From contig JALVAQ010000129.1 in the NCBI GenBank assembly GCA_027011095.1, positions 1 to 32,970 on the forward strand: a stretch of 32,970 nucleotides of DNA, in the 5' to 3' direction. Both the position numbers and the translations under genes were made by a program. Shown one piece after another: positions 17,501 to 25,321 of the stretch; positions within the stretch are counted from its first letter, which is position 1; each line of letters starts with the position of its first letter. This stretch comes from Bacteroidales bacterium. Lineage in GTDB: Bacteria; Bacteroidota; Bacteroidia; Bacteroidales; F082. The notes below the pieces were generated by a model. It was given only the letters and a program-made list of their open reading frames with translations, ran no database searches and was not told where the DNA came from.

Positions 17501-20114
17501 TGGCAAAATCATCCTGTATCCATGCAGATGATGTACCTGATAAGATTGAAGGATTACTAAGATACCCGGTTGTCTCTGTCCAGCAAATGGGTAAATAATC
17601 AGCAAAATCCTGTGTGTATTCGGGTGTATATACACCACATTCGGTGGTGAAGTCCCATTCAGTACCGCTAACAGTATCGCTGGTTCCGTTGTATACGGTA
17701 CTTACCGTCCAAAAATATTGAGTACTATAATCCCATGGGTTGCCGGCTACATAAATAGTGTCAGCAATGCTGTAATTAGACAGCACATCGTTTCCGCCTG
17801 TAGTTGTTCCAATATTTAGCAGGTATTTTGTTGCATTGTCAACAGGATTCCATTTTAAGGTATCAGACGAAACAAGCACGGGGTCTGTTCCATCGGCCGG
17901 ATAAGGACCTGTAGCCTTTCCGGTTGTGGTTGTAAAGCTGTGAGAGCCAATCCAGTCGCTGTAATCGCCCCCTCCACAGGATGCTCTTACATACCAGTCG
18001 TAAGTAGTGGAAGCAAGCAGGGTGTCAACAGTGATGGTATCGTTGGTAACAACTGAATAGCTTGTTCCGGTAGTATCAAAACCGGAAGTACCGATTCGAA
18101 TGTTCCACTCGGTGGCAGAACCATTTTCTGTCCAGCTCAATTGAGCACTGTTCAATTTTAAGCTGTCTTCAACCTGAGCTGTAGGAGTAGGACATGTAGG
18201 TGCTTCTCTAACATTAATTGTGTCTATAGCCATATCGGATGTATAACCGGAACCGGTTATTCCCCAAATTTTCAAATACACATTGCTGTTTCCGCCATAG
18301 CCATTCAAATAAATAAAGTCTGTATTCCATTGGTTTCCTTGGTCACCAGATACTGACCATATAGTATCCCATGTTACACCATTATCTGTTGAGGCTTCAA
18401 ATTGTAAAGTTCCCATAGTTGAACCATACATGTGGTAAGCAAAACTTACTTGCGGAATGGTTAATGAACTAAAGTCAAATGACAACAATAAACCTGCTGT
18501 TTTGTCCGGATTATTAGGAGAGGAAGATTCTGTATATATGTAGTAGGAACCTGAGTAGGCACCTGAAGGCCCTGTGCTCCCTGACGGGGTACCTCCTGTT
18601 CGCCGTGTCCAGTCAAAGTCATCGCTAGCCATTTGTTTCCACTGTCCAAAGTCAGTTTCAAAACTTTCATTATATGGGAAGGTTGATACAGTATTGGGGA
18701 CAATTTCAGTAGTAAATGTGCTTGGTCCTGTCCATGTGCTTGAGTCTCCTGCACCGCAAATATCTCTCACATACCAATCGTAGGAAGTGGAGCTGGATAA
18801 ACCTGTAAGCGTATAAGGATTGCTGGTGGTAGTCACAAAATGACCTGTACCCTGAACAAATCCTGCAGTATCCCATTCAATTTGCCAATTATTTGAGCCA
18901 CCGGTTGTCCATCCAAGGTTAGCCTGAGAGTTTGTAATATTGCTTTCTGTTTGGGCTGTAGGAGCCGGGCAAGCAGCACATGAAGTTAATCCCGAAGGAA
19001 CAGCAGGATCCCCAATATCTCCTGGAGTAGCTCCACCAGCACCTTCGTCACCTACCATATTACCACCTTCATCGTACACCTGATATTCGTTCTCTGTTGA
19101 ATAACTTCCTGCAGTATAATCAAATGACAAAACATCACCTATGTCAGTAGGGATACTATGTGATTCAGGTCCAGCCCCATTTGATAATGTTAAATCGTCA
19201 TAATATAAAGTACCATTTACATATACATCAAGTACGCCACCATTCCATCCATCACCATATGAATCAATTAGATCCACATGCCAAACACCACAAGTTCCGG
19301 CAGTAGAAAAAGTAGTTGGTCCTGTCCACGTACTTCCACAACCATTTTGTACATAAGCATCATATGTTGTTTTTGAGGTTAATCCTGTAGCTGTTGCGGT
19401 AGTGTCGTTCCCAGCTGTTGTGCTGCCTGAAGAAACAGCAGTTCCTGTACCCGGTGTGCCACCTGAGGCAACAATTTCCCAGTTATAGCCCGAAGAACCT
19501 GAAACTTGTGTCCAGGTAAGATCTGTCGTAGTAGTTGTCGCATTGGAAACCGTTAGTGTGGTGGGGGCAGGGCAACTTATACCTTCAATAACAAATTTAT
19601 CTACAAAAGTATTTTTCAACCCATAATCACTAGTTGCTGTAAGTTTAACCTTTACAACATCATTTCCGATGATATGAGAATAGTGTACCCAGGTAGTAGC
19701 ACCACTTCCATAGGTTTGTATGGTTTCGAGCAGTGACCATGCACTTCCGTCAATTGAAGTGTAAACATCAATGGTTGCCGGCGTTGAGCTGCCGTCATTA
19801 TTCCACCAATAAAAACTGAGTGTTGGATTTGTTTCAGACGACACATCAAACACAGGAGTAATTAAGTCGCCCGTTGTACCGCTGGAATAATCATAATTAT
19901 TAAACATGGCGGCATAACTTCCATCATAAATATTGGCAGAACCGGGTCCATGAGTATCTCCGTCATCTTGTACCCAGGTACCATCTCCAGAAGAAGGGTC
20001 TAATGTCCACCCTGTTGGTGGCCAGGTTTCAAAACTCTCGTCAATGACCTGACTGATTGCAATACTACTAAACACAATAATGCTTAGTGCTAACAATAGT
20101 AATTTTCTTTTCAT
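14562..20114 (-). CDS. giant modular secreted protein (cleaved-adhesin/MAM-like and FN3-like repeats) with T9SS type A-like C-terminal domain
   Basis: 1850 aa. Signal peptide, repeated CPxP...LxW FN3-like modules, DESFETWPPTGW / NESFETDFGQW jelly-roll-like modules, C-terminal LTIYDITGRTLVNKTLPPGD...VVVRVISNGEVYTTKVFIK. Confidence 0.93.
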   Translation of the reverse strand: MKRKLLLLALSIIVFSSIAISQVIDESFETWPPTGWTLDPSSGDGTWVQDDGDTHGPGSANIYDGSYAAMFNNYDYSSGTTGDLITPVFDVSSETNPTLSFYWWNNDGSSTPATIDVYTSIDGSAWSLLETIQTYGSGATTWVHYSHIIGNDVVKVKLTATSDYGLKNTFVDKFVIEGISCPAPTTLTVSNATTTTTDLTWTQVSGSSGYNWEIVASGGTPGTGTAVSSGSTTAGNDTTATATGLTSKTTYDAYVQNGCGSTWTGPTTFSTAGTCGVWHVDLIDSYGDGWNGGVLDVYVNGTLYYDDLTLSNGAGPESHSIPTDIGDVLSFDYTAGSYSTENEYQVYDEGGNMVGDEGAGGATPGDIGDPAVPSGLTSCAACPAPTAQTESNITNSQANLGWTTGGSNNWQIEWDTAGFVQGTGHFVTTTSNPYTLTGLSSSTSYDWYVRDICGAGDSSTWTGPSTFTTEIVPNTVSTFPYNESFETDFGQWKQMASDDFDWTRRTGGTPSGSTGPSGAYSGSYYIYTESSSPNNPDKTAGLLLSFDFSSLTIPQVSFAYHMYGSTMGTLQFEASTDNGVTWDTIWSVSGDQGNQWNTDFIYLNGYGGNSNVYLKIWGITGSGYTSDMAIDTINVREAPTCPTPTAQVEDSLKLNSAQLSWTENGSATEWNIRIGTSGFDTTGTSYSVVTNDTITVDTLLASTTYDWYVRASCGGGDYSDWIGSHSFTTTTGKATGPYPADGTDPVLVSSDTLKWNPVDNATKYLLNIGTTTGGNDVLSNYSIADTIYVAGNPWDYSTQYFWTVSTVYNGTSDTVSGTEWDFTTECGVYTPEYTQDFADYLPICWTETTGYLSNPSILSGTSSAWIQDDFANVSANGKSAKLDLYGTTKKDWLISPSIDLSSDAYQLEFDLALTHYGTTNADTLGPDDTLAVVISTDNGATWSIKDTLEVWTYPEIISNTGEHVTIDLTAYSSTVKIGFYGSSSITNKDNDIFIDNFKVRVPPACPEPLSLTEDSIKLNSVKMHWKESGSATTWNVRIGETGFDTTGAAYYTVTADTFLTVDTLLASTAYEWYVRASCGSGSNSVWVKSATPFTTANGLATGPYPADGSSKILVSSDTLAWNPVDNATKYLLNIGTTSGGSDVLANYSLTDTLYKRGSNWDYSAQYFWTVSTVYNGTSDTVAGTEWSFSTECDATSVPYFQNFDAVTAPDFPFCMTVENTNGDAYTWETSTDGLSAPNAAKIRWNSNAAMNDWFFTRGLNLTAGVTYEVSFAYRAASPSFPEKLAVDWGSSPASTSMSGTPIFDNSNVTNTSWFMGTGTFTPTSSETIYIGFHGYSDADQFNLYVDDIKVVEVVATATWTGASGNDWDTTGNWNPGLPSSTSVVTIPTGLTNYPTLNSATTIDSLVIESDASGDASILNDGLLIVSGHATIQRYTTAGVWHDYSSPVQGQTLNNLYLGGSPDVWITHYNEPDNSRTYMTTLTDPLDVGAGYELWVGGSAAQTFNFTGTLNRADVALTTASTPALSYTGADPLGYNLIGNPFASPIALDSGAWNMANVDSTFWVWSNTLYKDYNTTTKTGALSGGIIPMGQGFFIHANAASPTITIPLAARVHSSQAYYKSTRSNNLDMMKLKAMFGNDNYDELNILFINGADELFESRDTRKMFAFSGDAPQVYAIIPEEELSQNSLPALNPGDERTVAVGYKAGVNGTQTLVADLSSLPETDVVLEDLKLNKIQNLNNNPVYTFEATTYQNPDRFRLHFNRSVTGIDNNNTHSAIRAYAYEKNVYVLSSKALANENKVLTIYDITGRTLVNKTLPPGDIVRVPVNASNAYVVVRVISNGEVYTTKVFIK
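16540..18198 (-). repeat. two copies of a ~1.1-kb intragenic repeat
   Basis: PYPADG...NPVDNATKYLLNIGTT.GG.DVL.NYS..DT and CP.P...EDS.KLNS modules recur with a nucleotide offset of 1092-1098 bp (e.g. cattctgttg at 16540 and cattcggtgg at 17638). Confidence 0.85.
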
Positions 20115-20343
20115 AATTAATAGATATTTAGTTAAAAAATATAAAATTTCTTTATTTAAGAGGTGCTAAAATTAGGTAAAGAAAATTGATTAACGGAAGT
20201 TTTGTTTTGTGAGTTTATAAGTGGTATTGTTTAATTTATAAGTGGGATTTTTTTGCTGGATATCTGCTTTATCTCTATCCGACTATTTTATATTGAATAT
20301 TGCATTATTAAAACAATGCAAAATTGATTATGGTACAGGGAAT

Positions 20344-21357
20344 CTAAATTCGTATGGCAGATTGTTTTAAAATAAAATCGGCAGGAATAACAACCGTTCT
20401 GTTAAGCGTTTCTTCGCCGTTAATTTGCGAAAACAATAGCTTTGCGGCTTCTACCCCCATTTTAAAGGCAGGAATTTTTAACGTGGAGATTCCTGAAGTC
20501 AGATTTTGTAACGAACAATCGGAACCAACTCCAATGAGCATCAGATCATCGGGTATAGCCATCCCTTTTTTTTGCGCAAAAGTGTAAAATTCGAGGGTGG
20601 ATGTCATATCTTTTACAACAAAAGCCATGTCCTGTCCGGTATTTTGCAGCAATGTTTCAATTTGCCTGTCAGCCTCACCTGGATAAATTACAGTAAGGTC
20701 GTTTAGGTTTAAACCAAGGTTGTCAAATACCATTTCAAAGGTGGAAACAAGGTTGTTGTCAACAGGATTATTTTCATCCTTTAACAGCATCGTTATTTTG
20801 AAAGTATTGTTGGCTTTAAGATGGTTTACAATTCTGCTTACGCCTTTAAACAAATCGGGGACTACGCGGCAGGTGTTTAAATCGCTCTCCGTATCGAACA
20901 GGGTAACCAAAGGGATGTTATCTTTTTGAACGGCAGCATAAAAACCGGCAGGCAACAAACGGTTTGAATTAACATGAACAATTCCACTGATGCCATATTT
21001 TCGAAAGGTTTTAAAAAAAGCACTTTCCTGCGTTTCATCGCCATTTAAGTTTACAATAATCGCCCGGTATCCTTCCTTTTCAATTTCATCGGTAACCCCG
21101 TCAATTATTTTTCGGTTAACACACGACTCAATGGATGGAACCACAATGGCAACAGCATTGGTTTTGTCGGGGGTCATCAGTTCGGGAATTCCGGGAAAGT
21201 ACCCCAGTTTGGTTGCTGCCCGGCGTACGCGTTCTTTTGTTCGTTTACTAATACGCGGATGGTTGTTTAGTGCCCTTGATACGGTTGATACCGAAACGTT
21301 TAACTCCCTGGCAATGTGAGTAAGCCCGATTTTATCCTTATTTATTTCTTCTTTCAA
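20344..21357 (-). CDS. LacI-family transcriptional regulator
   Basis: HTH IGLTHIARELNVSVSTVSRALNNHPRISKRTKERVRRAATKLGY plus periplasmic-binding-like effector domain. Translation probably starts at the TTG at 21357; the ORF track extends to 21408. Confidence 0.92.
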   Translation of the reverse strand: MKEEINKDKIGLTHIARELNVSVSTVSRALNNHPRISKRTKERVRRAATKLGYFPGIPELMTPDKTNAVAIVVPSIESCVNRKIIDGVTDEIEKEGYRAIIVNLNGDETQESAFFKTFRKYGISGIVHVNSNRLLPAGFYAAVQKDNIPLVTLFDTESDLNTCRVVPDLFKGVSRIVNHLKANNTFKITMLLKDENNPVDNNLVSTFEMVFDNLGLNLNDLTVIYPGEADRQIETLLQNTGQDMAFVVKDMTSTLEFYTFAQKKGMAIPDDLMLIGVGSDCSLQNLTSGISTLKIPAFKMGVEAAKLLFSQINGEETLNRTVVIPADFILKQSAIRI

Positions 21358-21597
21358 AATAGCTGTTAAATGTATTTTACTAAAAAAATACAAGTATAGT
21401 AAAAACAATTGTATCCTGAATAAAATTGCAACTAATTCTGTTATTTCCTATTTTGATGTGCTGATTTATTCAGAGACATATTGCTTGATGTTGCGTTAGT
21501 TGTTCATAACGGGATTCCACACTACTCTGCTCCCACACAACCTGATAACATGTTTGGACGGGTAATCTGAAAAATGTCACAAATAAGTTTGGGGTAG

Positions 21598-21695
21598 CTC
21601 CGGGCTTAACCCCGGAGGAGTGTAGAAGGGTCTTGATTTCATCCTCTCTCACCCGATAGCTCCGATAGCTATCGGAGGAGGGGTTTAGCCCGGAG
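21598..21695. repeat. REP/MITE-like inverted-repeat element
   Basis: Arms CTCCGGGCTTAACCCC (21598-21613) and GGGGTTTAGCCCGGAG (21680-21695) are inverted with one mismatch. They enclose the perfect palindrome CCGATAGCTATCGG (21662-21675). Confidence 0.8.
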
Positions 21696-21842
21696 AATGT
21701 AACAGGCAGTTGTCTTTTGTATTAATTGCTATTAGTCATTCATATCCTTTGGAAATAGCAGCATTGAAATGTAAAGATGAATAACCTCCTCTAATTACAA
21801 AAGAAAAATATTTTATTTGTGCGCAAATCCTGCAACAATGTT

Positions 21843-21850
21843 TATATTTG
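21843..21850 (+). promoter_or_regulatory. candidate Bacteroidota -7 element (TAnnTTTG)
   Basis: TATATTTG about 38 nt upstream of the ATG at 21889. The -33 match (TTTG at 21816) has a long spacer. Confidence 0.4.
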
Positions 21851-21888
21851 TGAAAAAATATAGTAAACTATAAATTATTTTGCACTAC

Positions 21889-22467
21889 ATGGAAAGAAAA
21901 TATTTTGCACACGAAACGGCAGTTATCGACGAAGGGTGTACCATAGGAGAGGGGACAAAAATCTGGCATTTTTCACATATTATGAGCGATTGTATTTTGG
22001 GAGAGAATTGCAACATCGGCCAAAATGTGGTGGTGTCGCCGCAGGTTGTTCTTGGAAAAAATGTTAAGGTTCAAAACAATGTATCCATCTATACCGGTGT
22101 AACTTGTGAGGATGATGTGTTTTTAGGACCCTCTATGGTTTTTACCAATGTGGTTAATCCGCGCAGCAATGTAAACAGGCGAGGACAATATACTAAAACC
22201 GTTGTTAAGCGTGGAGTGAGCATTGGCGCCAATGCAACCATTGTTTGCGGGCACGATATAGGCGAGTTTGCTTTTATTGGTGCCGGTGCCGTTGTTACCA
22301 AAGAGGTGCCGGCTTATGCGCTGGTAGTGGGAAATCCTGCACGGCAAATAGGTTGGATGAGCGAATATGGCCACCGGCTTAATTTCGATGAAAATAACCT
22401 GGCAACCTGCCCCGAAAGCGGCGAAAAATATAAATTGGAAAATAATTCAGTAACTAAAATAAAATAA
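21889..22467 (+). CDS. WlbB/WbpD-like left-handed beta-helix N-acetyltransferase (UDP-sugar)
   Basis: ATG at 21889. Hexapeptide repeats with TKIWHFSHIM, NVSIYTGVTCEDDVFLGPSMVFTNVVNPRS, IGAGAVVTKEVPAYALVVGNPARQIGWMS. Confidence 0.9.
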   Translation: MERKYFAHETAVIDEGCTIGEGTKIWHFSHIMSDCILGENCNIGQNVVVSPQVVLGKNVKVQNNVSIYTGVTCEDDVFLGPSMVFTNVVNPRSNVNRRGQYTKTVVKRGVSIGANATIVCGHDIGEFAFIGAGAVVTKEVPAYALVVGNPARQIGWMSEYGHRLNFDENNLATCPESGEKYKLENNSVTKIK

Positions 22468-22469
22468 TT

Positions 22470-23498
22470 ATGAAGATACTTGTAACGGGCGGTACAGGCT
22501 ATATCGGCTCGCACACCGTGGTGGAACTGCAAAACAAAGGTTTTGAAGTGGTAATTGTTGATAACCTTTCCAACTCGAAAAAGGAGGTGGTTGATAGTAT
22601 TGAAAAAATTACCGGAACCAAACCCGTGTTGGAAGTTTTTGATTTGGTTGACCGTGATAAGACAGCCGATTTTTTTAAGCGCCACAACGACATAAAAGGG
22701 GTTATCCATTTTGCAGCCTATAAAGCTGTTGGTGAGAGTGTTCAAAAACCGCTGATGTACTATCGGAATAATCTGGTTTCGTTGATGAATGTGATGGAAA
22801 GCATGATTGAAAACAAAATTGAAAATCTTGTTTTCTCTTCATCCTGTACGGTTTACGGACAGCCCGATGAGCTGCCGGTATCTGAAAATGCGCCCATTAA
22901 AAAAGCCGAATCGCCCTATGGCAACACCAAGCAAATTGCGGAAGAAATTATTGCCGATACGGTAAATGTTGAACCTGTAAAAACCATTGCCCTGCGGTAT
23001 TTTAATCCCATTGGGGCACACGATAGCGCACTCATTGGAGAACTTCCGCTCGGTGTTCCCAACAATCTGGTTCCTTTTATTACCCAAACTGCCATTGGCA
23101 TCAGGGAGCAGTTGAGTGTTTTTGGTGAGGATTACAACACACCTGATGGTACGGCCATTCGCGATTATATTCATGTTGTTGACCTGGCAAAAGCCCATGT
23201 TATAGCCGTTAACAGAATGATTGAAGGTAACATGAAGAAAGATTTTGAGGTGTTTAACCTTGGTACCGGAAACGGATATTCGGTGTTGGAAGTTATTAAG
23301 TCGTTCGAAAAAGTAAGCGGGCAAAAGCTGAATTACAAAATTGTTGATCGCCGTCCCGGTGACATCGAAAAAGTTTGGGCTAATCCTGATTTCTCTAATC
23401 GTGAGTTGGGATGGAAAGCCGAACGCGGGCTTGACGAAATGACCCTCTCGGCATGGAAATGGGAAAAAGCCCTTAGAAACAATAATCAAAAATGGTGA
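22470..23498 (+). CDS. galE: UDP-glucose 4-epimerase
   Basis: GGTGYIGSH, VIHFAAYKAVGESVQKPLMYYRNN, SSSCTVYG, SPYGNTK, ALRYFNPIGA. Confidence 0.97.
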   Translation: MKILVTGGTGYIGSHTVVELQNKGFEVVIVDNLSNSKKEVVDSIEKITGTKPVLEVFDLVDRDKTADFFKRHNDIKGVIHFAAYKAVGESVQKPLMYYRNNLVSLMNVMESMIENKIENLVFSSSCTVYGQPDELPVSENAPIKKAESPYGNTKQIAEEIIADTVNVEPVKTIALRYFNPIGAHDSALIGELPLGVPNNLVPFITQTAIGIREQLSVFGEDYNTPDGTAIRDYIHVVDLAKAHVIAVNRMIEGNMKKDFEVFNLGTGNGYSVLEVIKSFEKVSGQKLNYKIVDRRPGDIEKVWANPDFSNRELGWKAERGLDEMTLSAWKWEKALRNNNQKW

Positions 23499-23549
23499 CA
23501 AAACAAAAACATAAAAAAGGATTCCAATTATCTATAAAATTATATTTAA

Positions 23550-24602
23550 ATGAAAAAAATCTTAATTACGGGCGGCGCCGGTTTTATAGGCTCGCATGTT
23601 GTACGCCTCTTTGTAAATAAATATCCCGATTATCATATTTACAACCTCGACAAATTAACCTATGCAGGCAACCTGCTTAACCTTACCGATGTTGAAAATA
23701 AACCGAACTACACCTTTATTAAAGGTGATATTGTGGATGGCGATTTAATGCTCAACCTTTTTAAAACACATCAATTTGACGGGGTTATCCATCTTGCTGC
23801 CGAGTCGCATGTTGACCGCTCCATTGAAAATCCCATGGAGTTTGTAATGACCAATGTAGTGGGAACAGTTAATTTGCTTAATGCTGCCAAAGCTGTTTGG
23901 AAGGATAGTTGGGAGGGCAAGCGCTTTTACCATGTTTCAACCGATGAGGTTTACGGTGCGCTGGGTCACGAAGGTTTTTTTACCGAAGAAACGGCCTACG
24001 ATCCTCATAGCCCCTATTCAGCTTCAAAAGCAAGCTCCGACCATTTTGTAAGAGCCTACCACGATACCTACGGTCTGCCAACCATTATTTCGAACTGTTC
24101 CAATAATTACGGGCCAAATCAGTTTCCTGAAAAGCTTATTCCCTTGTTTTTAAATAATATACGAAACAATAAACCCCTGCCTGTTTACGGGAAAGGTGAA
24201 AACGTTCGCGACTGGCTCTATGTTATCGACCATGCTGCTGCAATTGATGTAATCTACCATAAAGGGCCTGACGGTGAAACCTATAATATTGGCGGCCACA
24301 ATGAGTGGAAAAACATAGACCTTATTAAGGTGATGATAAAAGCCATGGATAAAAAACTGGGACGCGAACCCGGTTCTTCCGAAAAACTGATTACCTATGT
24401 TACCGACCGCGCCGGCCATGATTTACGCTATGCCATCGATTCGTCAAAATTGCAAAATGAACTGGGCTGGAAACCGTCGCTTCAGTTTGAAGAGGGCATT
24501 GAAAAAACCATCGACTGGTACTTTAACAACGAGGATTGGCTCGACAGCACCACTTCAGGCGATTATCAAAAGTATTACGATAAAATGTACGGAAACAGAT
24601 AA
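23550..24602 (+). CDS. rfbB: dTDP-glucose 4,6-dehydratase
   Basis: GGAGFIGSHVVRLF, HLAAESHVDRSIENP, HVSTDEVYGALG, SPYSASKASSDHFVRAYHDTYGLP. Confidence 0.97.
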   Translation: MKKILITGGAGFIGSHVVRLFVNKYPDYHIYNLDKLTYAGNLLNLTDVENKPNYTFIKGDIVDGDLMLNLFKTHQFDGVIHLAAESHVDRSIENPMEFVMTNVVGTVNLLNAAKAVWKDSWEGKRFYHVSTDEVYGALGHEGFFTEETAYDPHSPYSASKASSDHFVRAYHDTYGLPTIISNCSNNYGPNQFPEKLIPLFLNNIRNNKPLPVYGKGENVRDWLYVIDHAAAIDVIYHKGPDGETYNIGGHNEWKNIDLIKVMIKAMDKKLGREPGSSEKLITYVTDRAGHDLRYAIDSSKLQNELGWKPSLQFEEGIEKTIDWYFNNEDWLDSTTSGDYQKYYDKMYGNR

Positions 24603-24733
24603 CTGTTATTGATTTAGAATATTTAGGCAGGTATTTTATGGTTTAACAATCTAAAAACAGGAATTGTTGCCCGTAATCTGATTTTATTAACAACAAATTG
24701 TTATTTCTTTTTTGTTTAAAAAAGCATAAATAG

Positions 24734-24765
24734 TTGCGTTTTTAACTGATTTATTGATACTTTTG
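24734..24765 (+). promoter_or_regulatory. candidate promoter for rpmB (TTG-N21-TACTTTTG)
   Basis: TTG at 24734-24736 and TACTTTTG at 24758-24765 fit the Bacteroidota -33/-7 pattern. Confidence 0.4.
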
Positions 24766-24860
24766 CCGCGAAATAAAAATATGGGGATTTGCTTGAATAT
24801 TTAAAAAAATAATACGTTCTTTGCACTCCCTTTTTAAAAACGACTTAAAAACACGGAACG

Positions 24861-25100
24861 ATGTCAAGAATTTGTCAGATTACAGGAAAAAAAGTGATTA
24901 CAGGAAACCACGTTTCGCATTCACATATTAAAACAAGAAGAAGATTTCATCCTAATCTTCACACCAAGCGGTTTTTTATCCCAGAAAGCAATGAATGGGT
25001 AACACTGCGTGTTTCTGCAGCCGGTATCCGGGTTATCAATAAAAAAGGTATTTTTAATGCCATTAAGGATGCCAAGGAGAAGGGCTATTTTAACGCTTAA
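24861..25100 (+). CDS. rpmB: 50S ribosomal protein L28
   Basis: MSRICQITGKKVITGNHVSHSHIKTRRRFHPNLHTKRFFIPESNEWVTLRVSAAGIRVINKKG. Confidence 0.97.
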   Translation: MSRICQITGKKVITGNHVSHSHIKTRRRFHPNLHTKRFFIPESNEWVTLRVSAAGIRVINKKGIFNAIKDAKEKGYFNA

Positions 25101-25124
25101 ATTCCTAAATTAAAAAACAAAAAA

Positions 25125-25154
25125 AACGCTGCATCGTTTGATGCGGCGTTTTTT
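25125..25154 (+). terminator. rho-independent terminator of rpmB (A/T tracts on both sides)
   Basis: AACGCTGCATC-gttt-GATGCGGCGTT (one G:U pair) followed by TTTT. Confidence 0.88.
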
Positions 25155-25178
25155 GTTTGTCTATGAAATCATTTGTTT

Positions 25179-25222
25179 AATCCGTGTAATTTGATGATAA
25201 AAATCATCGAATTACACGGATT
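25179..25222. repeat. 20-bp inverted repeat, possible dispersed palindromic element
   Basis: AATCCGTGTAATTTGATGAT-AAAA-ATCATCGAATTACACGGATT (one G:U position). Confidence 0.85.
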
Positions 25223-25321
25223 ACACGAATTAAGGTTTTTCTCTATGCCTTTGGCATAAAGGTAAACCGTTTAACAAATATTTTGCTCTCATTAACATCA
25301 GGTTAACTTTAAACAACCTTA

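Noticed and set aside
16540-18198. Repeats in the adhesin as a possible CRISPR or phase-variation array
   Set aside because: Units are ~1.1-kb in-frame protein-domain repeats, not short direct repeats with unique spacers.
21470-21652. 60-aa - strand ORF in the gene-free gap
   Set aside because: It runs through the REP-like inverted repeat; sequence reflects the repeat rather than a protein.
22314-22745. 143-aa - strand ORF across the WlbB-like/galE junction
   Set aside because: Antisense shadow of two real genes; no start context or recognisable motif.
22839-23501. 220-aa - strand ORF opposite galE
   Set aside because: Fully antisense to a confidently identified galE; composition looks like a shadow frame and no domain is recognisable.
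25244-25258. Small hairpin TATGCC-TTT-GGCATA
   Set aside because: Only a 6-bp stem with no T tract; too short to support a function on its own.
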